Positions 25,483 to 32,894 of a DNA stretch of 34,162 nucleotides are shown one piece after another. Both the position numbers and the translations under genes were made by a program. Position 1 is the stretch's first letter; each line of letters opens with the position of its first letter. The DNA comes from Ectopseudomonas chengduensis (GTDB lineage Bacteria; Pseudomonadota; Gammaproteobacteria; Pseudomonadales; Pseudomonadaceae): contig NZ_FMZQ01000025.1 in assembly GCF_900102635.1 (NCBI RefSeq), positions 1 to 34,162 of the forward strand. Reading direction: 5' to 3'. The notes under the pieces are model-generated. The model was not told the DNA's origin and did no database searches. It worked only from the letters and a program-made list of their open reading frames with translations.

Positions 25483-25497
25483 CACCTTGTTGTTGTT
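25483..25497 (-). promoter_or_regulatory. Crc/Hfq-like A-rich motif at the gtsA RBS
   Basis: On the minus strand AACAACAACAA (25497-25487) contains AAnAAnAA in two overlapping registers. It runs into the AAGGTG ribosome binding site of gtsA. Sugar uptake genes of Pseudomonas are known targets of Hfq/Crc repression; use of this site is inferred. Confidence 0.68.
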
Positions 25498-25544
25498 ATT
25501 CGCGAGCAAGTCGTGGTGCTTGCATTGCGAACGAGTCTACCCAG

Positions 25545-25600
25545 CCCCCAGAGCCCTGGGGGTAACAAAGGGTATTGGATAGTCACCAGGTCGTTACAAA
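25545..25600 (-). promoter_or_regulatory. Direct repeats and hairpin upstream of gtsA
   Basis: TTTGTAAC (complement of 25593-25600) and TTTGTTAC (complement of 25562-25569) are near-identical direct repeats spaced 31 bases, about three helical turns, in the gtsA promoter region. OmpR-type regulators such as GtrR bind direct repeats, so these are candidate GtrR sites. Directly downstream is a 7-pair hairpin CCCCCAG-AGCC-CTGGGGG (25545-25562) in the likely leader. Confidence 0.4.
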
Positions 25601-25672
25601 GCGCCGCGAGCCGGTGACATGCAGCGCAGCGGCGCGCGCGCTGCAGTTGTGCGGCGCGGCTCACGGCTGCGC

Positions 25673-27115
25673 TCAACGGCTCTGGCGCGGCAACCAGAGG
25701 GTGACGCGCAGCCCTCCATCGCGCAGGTTACGCAGGCTCAGTTCGCCGCCATGGCTGTGCGCCAGGTTGCGCGCGATACCGAGGCCCATGCCGTAGCCCT
25801 GTTGCTGGCTGGCCAGACGAAAATGCGGTTCGAACACCTGCTCGAGCTTCTGCTCGGGCACGCCCGGCCCCTCGTCATCGACATGCAGGACGAACGCCTC
25901 GGCGTCGTCCTCGATGTGCAGGTGCGCGCGTTCGCCGTACTTCAGGGCGTTGTCCAGCAGGTTGCCAATGCAGCGGCGCAGGGCCAGCGGCTTGCCGGGA
26001 TACAGATCATGCGCGGCGCCATCGAGGGTGACGCGGCCCGAGCCGAGGTAGGGTTCGGTCAACCCATGCAGCAGGTGGTTGAGGTCCACCGGCTCGATGT
26101 TCTCGTGGATGTCGGTATCCTTCACGCATTGCAGTGCGCCTTTGACCAGCAGCTCCAGGTCGTCCAGATCGCGGCCGAACTTGCTCTGCAGGCTTTCGTC
26201 ATCGAGCAGTTCGACACGCAGGCGCAAGCGCGTGATGGGCGTGCGCAGGTCATGGGAAATGGCGCTGAACAACTGGCTGCGCTCGGTCAGGTAGCGGCTG
26301 ATGCGTTCGCGCATGGCGTTGAACGCACGGGCCACCTCGACCACCTCACGGCCTCCGCCTTCGGCCACCGGCTCCACCTCGGCGCCCAGCGACAGGTGCC
26401 GCGCGGTGCGTGCCAGGCGCTTGAGCGGACGGCTCTGCAGGTGTACCAGCAAGCCGATGAACAGCAGCAGGAAGGCCGTGGTCAGCAGGATGAACCACAG
26501 CTGCTGGGTCGGCAGTATGGGTTCCTCCAGGCTGGTGTAGGGCTCAGGCAGCAACGAGGCGATGTACAGCCACTCCCCTGGTGCCAGTTGGATCTGCGTC
26601 ACCAGCACCGGAGGATTGACCGGCTCCAGGGTCAGCGCGTAATGCGCCCAGGAACGCGGCAGTTCGTCGAGTTTCAGGCCACCGTTGAAGATGCGCAGGT
26701 CATCCGGGCTGACGAAGGTCACCGAAATGTCGGCGGCATTGCCCAGCGCCTGGCGCAGCACTTCGGTCACCGATTCGGTCACCACCTGCTTACGCGGCGT
26801 GGTCGGCAGCAACTTCATCTGTAACGGTCGGTCATTGAGGCTGACCACGAAGCGCGTGCCGCCCATGCTGCGCAACTGGTCGAGCACCAGCGGCCGGTAA
26901 TTCACCGGCAGCGAACGGAAGTAACGCACGCTGGCCGACATCGAATGCGCCAGGCTGCGCGCCGTGGTGACCAGGCCTTCGAGCTGGGTGGCGCGCAGTT
27001 GCGACAGCCAGATGGCGCTGGACAGGGTCTGCGCCGCGAGTATCGCCAGCAGCGTGAGCAGCAGCATGCGCCCGAGCAGCGAGCGCGGCAGCCAGCGCCG
27101 CGGGTTAACGCCCAT
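25673..27115 (-). CDS. gtrS: Sensor histidine kinase GtrS (GltS) of the glucose system
   Basis: The 480-residue sensor has a helix near residues 13-37, a periplasmic domain of about 165 residues, a second helix near 206-226, a HAMP linker, and a kinase core. The H-box is FSAISHDLRTP with H288; the N-box is NLLDNALKYG and the G-boxes are DEGPGVP and GYGMGLGIA. In Pseudomonas GtrS senses 2-ketogluconate and 6-phosphogluconate and phosphorylates GtrR to control glucose uptake genes (family knowledge). It overlaps the end of gtrR by 11 bases, so the two are cotranslated. Confidence 0.92.
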   Translation of the reverse strand: MGVNPRRWLPRSLLGRMLLLTLLAILAAQTLSSAIWLSQLRATQLEGLVTTARSLAHSMSASVRYFRSLPVNYRPLVLDQLRSMGGTRFVVSLNDRPLQMKLLPTTPRKQVVTESVTEVLRQALGNAADISVTFVSPDDLRIFNGGLKLDELPRSWAHYALTLEPVNPPVLVTQIQLAPGEWLYIASLLPEPYTSLEEPILPTQQLWFILLTTAFLLLFIGLLVHLQSRPLKRLARTARHLSLGAEVEPVAEGGGREVVEVARAFNAMRERISRYLTERSQLFSAISHDLRTPITRLRLRVELLDDESLQSKFGRDLDDLELLVKGALQCVKDTDIHENIEPVDLNHLLHGLTEPYLGSGRVTLDGAAHDLYPGKPLALRRCIGNLLDNALKYGERAHLHIEDDAEAFVLHVDDEGPGVPEQKLEQVFEPHFRLASQQQGYGMGLGIARNLAHSHGGELSLRNLRDGGLRVTLWLPRQSR

Positions 27116-27839
27116 CGCCTGCCTGCAGGCTGACCGTGGCCGCCAGTTGGTAGCCGCTACCCCGCACGGTGCGGATCAGCCGTGGCGGCTTGTCGGTGTC
27201 ACGCAGGCGCTGACGCAGGCGGCTGACAGCCATGTCGACGATGCGCTCGAGCGGCATCACCTCACGGCCACGGGTGGCATTGCCGATGGTGTCGCGGTCG
27301 AGAATCTGCTGCGGGTGGTCGAGAAACAGCTTGAGCAGGGCGAAGTCGGCGCCGGACAGAATCACCTCCTCGCCGTCACGGTGGAACAGCCGGTGGCTGA
27401 CCATATCCAGACGCCAGTCATCGAAGGCCAGCACCTCGCCACTGCGTTCCTGGGTGAATTGCGCACGGCGCAGCAAAGCCTTGATTCGCGCCAGCAGCTC
27501 GCGCGGGCTGAACGGCTTGCCAAGATAGTCATCGGCGCCCAGTTCCAGGCCGATCACGCGGTCGGCTTCGTCGGAGCTGGCGGTGAGCATGATCACCGGC
27601 ACCTGGGCGAAGCGCTGGTGTTCACGCACCCAGCGGCACAGGCTGAAGCCGTCCTCGTCGGGCAGCATCACGTCGAGGATGACCAGGTCGGCCGACTCCG
27701 CACACAGGCTCTGGCGGAAGGCGGCACCGTCGGCCACGGCGCGCACCTGAAAGCCGACGCGGCTCAGGTAGGTCTCGAGCAGTTCGCGAATTTCCTGGTC
27801 GTCATCGACCAGCAGAATCGATTTGCCGGGCTGGCTCAT
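27105..27839 (-). CDS. gtrR: OmpR-family response regulator GtrR (GltR)
   Basis: The 244-residue regulator has a receiver domain with acidic pocket residues D12-D14 and phosphoacceptor D56 (LVILDVMLPDEDG). The conserved lysine is in YLGKPFS, and the C-terminal half is a winged-helix DNA-binding domain (about 145-238). It is the partner of GtrS encoded just after it and controls the gts transporter and porin genes in studied Pseudomonas. It starts 45 bases after glk on the same strand. An AAGGTGG ribosome binding site touches an A-rich AAnAAnAA motif, suggesting post-transcriptional control by Hfq/Crc. Confidence 0.93.
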   Translation of the reverse strand: MSQPGKSILLVDDDQEIRELLETYLSRVGFQVRAVADGAAFRQSLCAESADLVILDVMLPDEDGFSLCRWVREHQRFAQVPVIMLTASSDEADRVIGLELGADDYLGKPFSPRELLARIKALLRRAQFTQERSGEVLAFDDWRLDMVSHRLFHRDGEEVILSGADFALLKLFLDHPQQILDRDTIGNATRGREVMPLERIVDMAVSRLRQRLRDTDKPPRLIRTVRGSGYQLAATVSLQAGDGR

Positions 27840-27846
27840 GGTCCGC

Positions 27847-27859
27847 CACCTTTGTTGTT
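27847..27859 (-). promoter_or_regulatory. Crc/Hfq-like A-rich motif at the gtrR RBS
   Basis: AACAACAA on the minus strand (27859-27852) fits AAnAAnAA and overlaps the start of AAAGGTGG (27854-27847), the ribosome binding site of gtrR. It is nearly the same arrangement as at gtsA. Confidence 0.65.
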
Positions 27860-27870
27860 ATGGCTGTGTA

Positions 27871-27916
27871 AATCCGGGGGTCTATCAAGGGTTCTCCCGG
27901 ATTGCATCCGGGCTAC
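27871..27916. repeat. REP element overlapping the 3' end of glk
   Basis: A full arm of the GTAGCCCGGATG type (27896-27916, written here as its complement) lies inside the glk frame. A shortened partner AATCCGGG (27871-27878) follows, pairing with CCCGGATT. The pair spans the end of glk and part of the gap before gtrR. Confidence 0.75.
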
Positions 27917-28871
27917 GCTCCGCCGCCTGTTGCAAGGCCACGCCGGCGCCGGTCAGGCCGGGGTACTCGGCCGTCACCAGCCACACCGGAATGCCGTCAA
28001 GGTAATGGCTCATGCAACCCTTGTCGCGGAAACTCTTGGCAAACCCGCTGGCAAGAAAACGCTCGGCAAAACGCGGCACCACGCCGCCGACGATATACAC
28101 ACCGCCACGCGCGCCCAACGTCAGGACATTGTTGCCAGCAGCGCGGCCGAGCCAGCAACTGAACTGTTCCAGCACCTCGGCGGCGACGGGCTCGCCGGCC
28201 ATGCCTGCGCTAGTGATGGCCGCTGGCGTGTCGTGCTGCGGCGGCTGACCGTCCAGCTCACAGATGGCCCGATACAGCACCAGCAGGCCATTGCCGCTGA
28301 GCACGTCTTCGGCGCGCACATGGCCCAGTTGCCGATAAAGGATTTGCCAGAGCTCGGCCTCGCGCGGGCTGCCGATGGGTAGATCAACGTGACCACCCTC
28401 GCCCGGCAACACCAGCCAGCGACCATCGGCCTGCTCCAGCAACGTCCCGACGCCCAGACCGGTGCCGGCGCCGATCACCAAGGCCGGACGGTCTGCCTGC
28501 GGCTCGCCTGGGCACACCTGCACACGCTCATGCTCGGCGATGCGGGTCATGCCCAGGGCCATGGCGGAGAAGTCGTTGATCATCAGCAAGCGGTCGATCT
28601 GCAATGCCTCGCAGAACGCCGTACGGTCGATACGCCAGTGATTGTTGGTGAAGCGGAACAGGTTGCCGCTGACCGGCCCGGCGCAGGCCAGGCACACCGA
28701 GCCGATGGACCCCAGCGGCAGCCCCTGGGATTGCAGATAGGCGACGATGGCCTGTTCCGGCCCTGCGAAATCGGCGGTCGGCAGAACCTGCACCGCCTCC
28801 AGTTGCTCGTCACGCCACAGGGCAAAGCGTGCGTTGGTACCACCGATATCGCCGACCAGAGCCAGTTTCAC
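27885..28871 (-). CDS. glk: Glucokinase
   Basis: The 328-residue ROK-unrelated proteobacterial glucokinase phosphorylates glucose with ATP at position 6. The N-terminal phosphate loop is VGDIGGTNARFAL (residues 6-18). NDFSAMALG near 99-107 carries the catalytic aspartate. GAGTGLGVG and PGEGGHVD follow near 131-163. Translation starts at a GTG (28871) with AGGAGA 8 bases upstream. The last residues, from about ERSPDAIRE onward, are encoded by a REP repeat, so the natural C-terminus has been altered. The edd gene that usually precedes glk in Pseudomonas is missing; the upstream region instead has two HexR-like boxes. The gene heads the glk-gtrR-gtrS group. Confidence 0.94.
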   Translation of the reverse strand: MKLALVGDIGGTNARFALWRDEQLEAVQVLPTADFAGPEQAIVAYLQSQGLPLGSIGSVCLACAGPVSGNLFRFTNNHWRIDRTAFCEALQIDRLLMINDFSAMALGMTRIAEHERVQVCPGEPQADRPALVIGAGTGLGVGTLLEQADGRWLVLPGEGGHVDLPIGSPREAELWQILYRQLGHVRAEDVLSGNGLLVLYRAICELDGQPPQHDTPAAITSAGMAGEPVAAEVLEQFSCWLGRAAGNNVLTLGARGGVYIVGGVVPRFAERFLASGFAKSFRDKGCMSHYLDGIPVWLVTAEYPGLTGAGVALQQAAERSPDAIRENP

Positions 28872-28960
28872 GAGAACGTCTCCTGAGCGAAGGCCGTTCG
28901 CTGATCGGCACCTGCAGAAAAGTGAGGATGCATGGCATCGACTCCAAACCCGAATTATTT

Positions 28961-28975
28961 TTGTAGTTCAGACAA
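28961..28975. promoter_or_regulatory. HexR-like operator upstream of glk (proximal)
   Basis: TTGTAGTTCAGACAA fits TTGT-N7-ACAA, the known Pseudomonas HexR operator found at zwf, edd-glk and gap promoters. It lies 90 bases upstream of the glk start. HexR is a repressor released by 2-keto-3-deoxy-6-phosphogluconate. The match is seen; binding is inferred. Confidence 0.68.
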
Positions 28976-29093
28976 CGCGCATCACAGTAAACCCGAAAAT
29001 TACGCCTATCAAGCCAGCTAAAGTTGTAATAACAACAATATTTAATGCCATCTCATAGCCTGTGCCCCACACAACAGATTCAGCCCTCGGCAT
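28968..29093 (-). CDS. Possible 41-residue membrane peptide (uncertain)
   Basis: A short minus-strand frame encodes 41 residues starting MPRAESVV. From an inner Met at residue 15 it runs MALNIVVITTLAGLIGVIFG and continues, a convincing single membrane helix, ending in VMRVV. No strong ribosome binding site precedes either Met. The frame covers the AT-rich segment and the distal HexR-like box, and its stop codon lies inside the proximal box. It could be real, a relic of removed DNA, or chance; no family was recognised. Confidence 0.3.
   Translation of the reverse strand: MPRAESVVWGTGYEMALNIVVITTLAGLIGVIFGFTVMRVV
29024..29038. promoter_or_regulatory. HexR-like operator upstream of glk (distal)
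   Basis: TTGTAATAACAACAA also fits TTGT-N7-ACAA. It lies exactly 63 bases from the proximal box, about six helical turns, so both would face the same side of the DNA. Confidence 0.5.
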
Positions 29094-29193
29094 GATCCCG
29101 GACAATATCTGCGCCGTTGCTGCGACCTAAACTCGCACCAGCGCATGGCGGGTTTCACCCGCCCTACTGGTCACCCGCATGGAGAGCTGCAGC

Positions 29194-30366
29194 ATGTCAC
29201 CCGATATCGTCATCGTCGGCGCCGGCCCGGCAGGCCTGTGCCTCGCACGCGCCCTGTCCGGGCATGGCCTGTCCATCGTGGTGCTGGAGCGCCAGACCGA
29301 GCAGGCACTGGCCGAACCGGCCTTCGATGGCCGCGAGATCGCCCTCACCCATGGCTCGCAGGCGCTGCTCGAACGCCTGGGCCTGTGGGCGCGCCTGCCC
29401 AGCGAAGACATTGCCGTGCTGCGCGATGCCCAGGTGTTCAACGGCCCCTCGCTGTTCGCGTTGAAGATCCGCGCCGAGCAGGCCGGCGCCCAGCGTCTCG
29501 GCCATCTGGTGGCCAACCAGGCCATTCGCCGCGCCGCCTATCAGGCCGTAAGCGACTGTGCCGACGTGCAACTGCTGTGCGACACCAGCGTGCGCGCCAT
29601 CGAGGCAAACGAGAACGAAACAAAGCTGGTGTTACAGGACGGTCAGGTGCTGCAAACGCGCCTGCCGGTCGCTGCCGACAGCCGTTTCTCGGAAACCCGC
29701 CGTCAGCTCGGCATCGGTGCGCAGCTCAAGGACTTCGGCAAGACCATGCTGGTGTGCCGCATGCAGCACGAGCAGGATCACCAGCAGGTGGCCTGGGAGT
29801 GGTTCGGCTATGGCCAGACCCTGGCACTGCTGCCACTGAACGGTCGGCAGTCGTCGGTGGTGCTGACCCTGCCGCCGCGCGAGATCGAACGCCTGCAGAA
29901 GCTCGACGAAACCAGCTTCGCCCGCGAGATGCAGCAGCGCTTCGAGCGCCGCCTGGGTGCCATGCAACTGGTCAGCAGCCGCCACGCCTATCCGCTGGTA
30001 GGCGCCTACGCACGACGCATGGTCGGCAACCGCTGCGCCCTGCTCGGCGATGCCGCCGTGGGCATGCACCCGGTCACCGCACACGGATTCAACTTCGGCC
30101 TGATCGGTGTGCAACTGCTCAGCGACGCACTGCTGGCCGCCCATGGCAAACGCCTGGACATCGGTGCGCCTGCGCCATTGGCGCGCTACGAGCGCCAGCT
30201 ACGCCTGGCCACCTGGCCGCTGTATCAGGCCACCAACCTGCTGGTGGAGCTGTACACCAACGATCACCTGCCCGCCCGCCTGCTGCGCGGCGCTGGCCTG
30301 CGCGTGGCACAGGGCCTGCTACCACTGAAGAAGGGCATCGCCCGTCATCTGACGGCTCGCGCCTGA
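29194..30366 (+). CDS. UbiH/COQ6-family FAD monooxygenase
   Basis: The 390-residue flavoprotein has the N-terminal FAD-binding motif IVIVGAGPAGLCLARAL (residues 6-22), the ERQ ribose-binding region, and the second FAD motif CALLGDAAVGMHPVTAHGFNFGL near 284-306. These mark the UbiH/UbiF/VisC/COQ6 group, whose members hydroxylate the ubiquinone ring. The exact position hydroxylated cannot be set from sequence; a UbiM-like role is possible, as this lineage often has extra copies. The ATG at 29194 is chosen over 29179 because GGAG lies 9 bases before it. It stands alone and is divergent from glk. Confidence 0.88.
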   Translation: MSPDIVIVGAGPAGLCLARALSGHGLSIVVLERQTEQALAEPAFDGREIALTHGSQALLERLGLWARLPSEDIAVLRDAQVFNGPSLFALKIRAEQAGAQRLGHLVANQAIRRAAYQAVSDCADVQLLCDTSVRAIEANENETKLVLQDGQVLQTRLPVAADSRFSETRRQLGIGAQLKDFGKTMLVCRMQHEQDHQQVAWEWFGYGQTLALLPLNGRQSSVVLTLPPREIERLQKLDETSFAREMQQRFERRLGAMQLVSSRHAYPLVGAYARRMVGNRCALLGDAAVGMHPVTAHGFNFGLIGVQLLSDALLAAHGKRLDIGAPAPLARYERQLRLATWPLYQATNLLVELYTNDHLPARLLRGAGLRVAQGLLPLKKGIARHLTARA

Positions 30367-30370
30367 TCAA

Positions 30371-31027
30371 TTACACCCACTGATCATTACGCTTGCGCTT
30401 GACCCGCAGCATGGTCGGCAGAATCAGCCCGAGCAGCAGCCCGGCACCAGCGATGCTGCCGCCATAGGCCATGTAGCGCATCAGCGCCTGTTGCTGTTCT
30501 TCACCCAGTTGCGCCTGGGCATCGCGTAGCTGCGAACGGCTAGTGGTCAGCTCGGCGTCCAGCGCGCCGCGGGCGGCCTGCAGCTCGTCGATCAGTTTCT
30601 TGCGCGAGTCCAGGGTTTCCTGCATGCCCTGCACACGCACCTTCCAGGCGTCGTCGATGCCTTTGAGCTCAGCGCTGAGGTCGGCGACTTTCTGTTCCAG
30701 TTGCGGCAGACGCTCGGCCTGGCCTGGCACCGACTGCAGGTCGCGGCTGGGAATCCAGACGCTGCTGCCGCTGGCGCTACGCACCTGGCTGTAGTCGCCC
30801 TGGGTGCGCAACAGCTCCACTTTCTCCCCGGAAACCAGGGTGCCGACGATGCGGTAGCCATCGGTAGGGCCACTGCGCACGTAGGTATTGAGGCTGTCGC
30901 TGACCCAGCGCTGGTTGCCAGACGTCTCTTCGGCCAGAGACGGTTGAGCGCCGCCGAGCAGGCCACCGAGCAGCAGGCAAGCACCGAGAATGCGAGGTTG
31001 GAATGGAGCATGACGAGATAAAAACAT
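30371..31027 (-). CDS. SH3-domain membrane protein of the YgiM type
   Basis: The 218-residue protein has a signal peptide ending near SLAEE (residue 32). A bacterial SH3 domain follows (about 38-100, WVSDSLNTYVRSGPTDGYRIVG and onward), then a long alpha-helical coiled coil (about 108-185), a transmembrane helix near 189-208, and a basic tail KRKRNDQW. This is the layout of E. coli YgiM and the TIGR04211 family: a periplasmic SH3 head held by a C-terminal inner-membrane anchor. The function is unknown. The gene ends 4 bases after the convergent monooxygenase gene. The upstream 231 bases contain nothing recognised beyond its promoter. Confidence 0.88.
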   Translation of the reverse strand: MFLSRHAPFQPRILGACLLLGGLLGGAQPSLAEETSGNQRWVSDSLNTYVRSGPTDGYRIVGTLVSGEKVELLRTQGDYSQVRSASGSSVWIPSRDLQSVPGQAERLPQLEQKVADLSAELKGIDDAWKVRVQGMQETLDSRKKLIDELQAARGALDAELTTSRSQLRDAQAQLGEEQQQALMRYMAYGGSIAGAGLLLGLILPTMLRVKRKRNDQWV

Positions 31028-31258
31028 GGGGCGATCTTCACGTGGCAGTCAGACGAACCCGGCGAACGGGATGGACGTTGCCGGCCACGCGCTGAACAAC
31101 ACGCTCGAGCATGATCCAGGCAGAATCCGCGACGTAGACGCCACACTAGCGGCCAATAGCCATCTATTCCTGCCGGTACGGGCCGACAGCAGACAGACAT
31201 TGACCGCTTGCTTCGAGTTCACTCCAGGCAGGAGATGGTAGATGGACGGAAGGTGGCG

Positions 31259-32620
31259 TCAGCCGTTGTGGCGCTGGACGAAGGTAGAGAAATCCGCCAA
31301 CGGCATCGGCCGGCCAAGCAGATATCCCTGGAACTGAGTGCAACCGTTGTCCGCCAGAAACCTACGCTGCGCCTCGGTTTCCACGCCCTCGGCGATCACC
31401 GTCATGCCCATGCTCTGCCCCAGAGCGATCACCGTGCGCACGATGGTTTCGCTGTTGGCATCGGTGAGCACGTCGCAGATGAACGAACGGTCGATTTTCA
31501 GTTTGCTCAGCGGCAGGCGCTTGAGGTGGCTGAGGGAAGAAAAGCCGGTACCGAAGTCATCCAGCGAGAAGCGCACGCCATGTTCGACCAGCGCCGTCAT
31601 CTTGCGCGTGAGGTCCTCCATGTCATGCACGATCAGCGTCTCGGTCAACTCCAGTTCCAGACGCCGGGCATCGATACCGTGGCGCTCGATCAGGCCGAGA
31701 ATTTCGGCGACGAAACTGCTTTGCGAGAACTGCTTCTGGCTGATGTTCACCGCCAGGCCCAGGTCGCCGAAGAGCGGGTCATCCTTCCACCGGCGCAACT
31801 GCGCGGCCGTTTGCTCCAGCACCCACTGACCAATGGGGATGATCAGCCCGGTATTCTCAGCGTGATCGATGAACTCGCCAGGCGCCAGCAGACCGCGTTG
31901 CGGGTGCTGCCAGCGAATCAGCAACTCGGCGCCGATGACCCGCCCGGCACCATTGAGCTGCGGCTGGTAATACAGCACGAACTGTTGCTCGCGAATGGCC
32001 GCGCGCAGGTCGCGATCCAGCTCCGAGCGCTCGGCGGTGTCGCTCTGCAGGATATGCAGGAGCAGGAAGAACAGCGCCATGGCAGCGACGCCCTGCACCC
32101 AGGAGCCGACGATGCGCACGTCGTCCGGCAGCGCATAGAGATCGGTGGGCCGCCAGTTGGACGCGGCCAGGGCGACGAACAGCAGCAGGCAGAACAGGGA
32201 CATGCCGTAACGCAGCCAAAGGGGCTCATCGCGGAAGGCCATCAACGCGCCGACAGCCACCGGTAGCAGATAGAGATGTGTCGCACGCGGCGCCATGAGG
32301 GTCGGCGGGTCGAGCAGCAGGGTCGAAGCGACGACGATAAGGATCAGCGCGCCGAACAGAATCAGGTTGGCGCTGCGGGCCTGGTTGCGCAGGGTCAGGG
32401 CGAAGACCGCCACACCGCTGAGGATGATGGTCACATCCATGATGACGATGGCCCAGTAGCCGCGAGAGGAAAAGAACAGCCCCCAGAGCAGGCCCATCAC
32501 GATCATCACCAGACTCGACAGCATGCGCATGCGCCGCTCGCGGCGCTGACCGACCAGAGCCAGGTCTGCACCATGCCAGAGTTTACGAACGCGCCTGCCG
32601 AAGCTCGAGAGTGATGGCAT
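31259..32620 (-). CDS. Membrane-bound EAL-domain cyclic-di-GMP phosphodiesterase
   Basis: The 453-residue protein has an N-terminal membrane region with five to six helices (about 34-195) and a C-terminal EAL domain (about 205-450) that hydrolyses cyclic di-GMP. The signature motif is AELLIRW, so the usual EALLRW has L in place of A, but the metal-binding E and R are kept. The other catalytic residues appear intact: NIS, ELTET, DDFGTGFSSL, LKIDRSF, AEGVET and QGYLLGRP. No GGDEF domain is present. The ATG at 32620 has AGGA 7 bases before it. It may oppose the diguanylate cyclase at 3645-5525, though nothing links the two directly. Confidence 0.92.
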   Translation of the reverse strand: MPSLSSFGRRVRKLWHGADLALVGQRRERRMRMLSSLVMIVMGLLWGLFFSSRGYWAIVIMDVTIILSGVAVFALTLRNQARSANLILFGALILIVVASTLLLDPPTLMAPRATHLYLLPVAVGALMAFRDEPLWLRYGMSLFCLLLFVALAASNWRPTDLYALPDDVRIVGSWVQGVAAMALFFLLLHILQSDTAERSELDRDLRAAIREQQFVLYYQPQLNGAGRVIGAELLIRWQHPQRGLLAPGEFIDHAENTGLIIPIGQWVLEQTAAQLRRWKDDPLFGDLGLAVNISQKQFSQSSFVAEILGLIERHGIDARRLELELTETLIVHDMEDLTRKMTALVEHGVRFSLDDFGTGFSSLSHLKRLPLSKLKIDRSFICDVLTDANSETIVRTVIALGQSMGMTVIAEGVETEAQRRFLADNGCTQFQGYLLGRPMPLADFSTFVQRHNG

Positions 32621-32700
32621 GGTGAAATCCTGATCTGATCACTTCATTCTTGAAGCTGCCTGGCCGAATGCAAGTTTCCGGCACAGCTTTTAACAGGCGG

Positions 32701-32894
32701 TTAACAGGCAGTTGAAAAACGTAGGCGAGGCAGCCAGTGCAATACCGATGGCGGCCCCACAAAAACAGGCGAAAAAAGCACTGGGCCCGCACTCGGGTTT
32801 ACGAGTTGTAAATGAGCATTTTGATCGGACTCGCGCACGAGCCTTTTTTTAACGCAGCAATGGCAACGCAGGTAGTTTTTCAACAGCCTGTTAA
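32701..32894. mobile_element. MITE-like element with 20-base terminal inverted repeats
   Basis: Terminal arms 32701-32720 (TTAACAGGCAGTTGAAAAAC) and 32875-32894 pair over 20 bases with one mismatch. The 194-base interior has no gene but includes A and T runs. A second partial copy of the left start (TTAACAGGCGG) lies directly before it at 32690-32700. The right arm provides the TAA stop codon of the LysR gene. It resembles non-autonomous transposon derivatives scattered in Pseudomonas; the parent transposase is not in the window. Confidence 0.7.

Larger units (their letters stand above)
28872..29193. other. AT-rich region upstream of glk
   Basis: This is the promoter region of glk and of the divergent monooxygenase gene. 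Its centre (about 28950-29060) is clearly AT-rich in a GC-rich neighbourhood. It contains two HexR-like boxes, a possible 41-codon gene on the minus strand, and a small hairpin GGCGGGT-TTC-ACCCGCC (29147-29163) of the same type as at 24170-24186. Confidence 0.6.
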
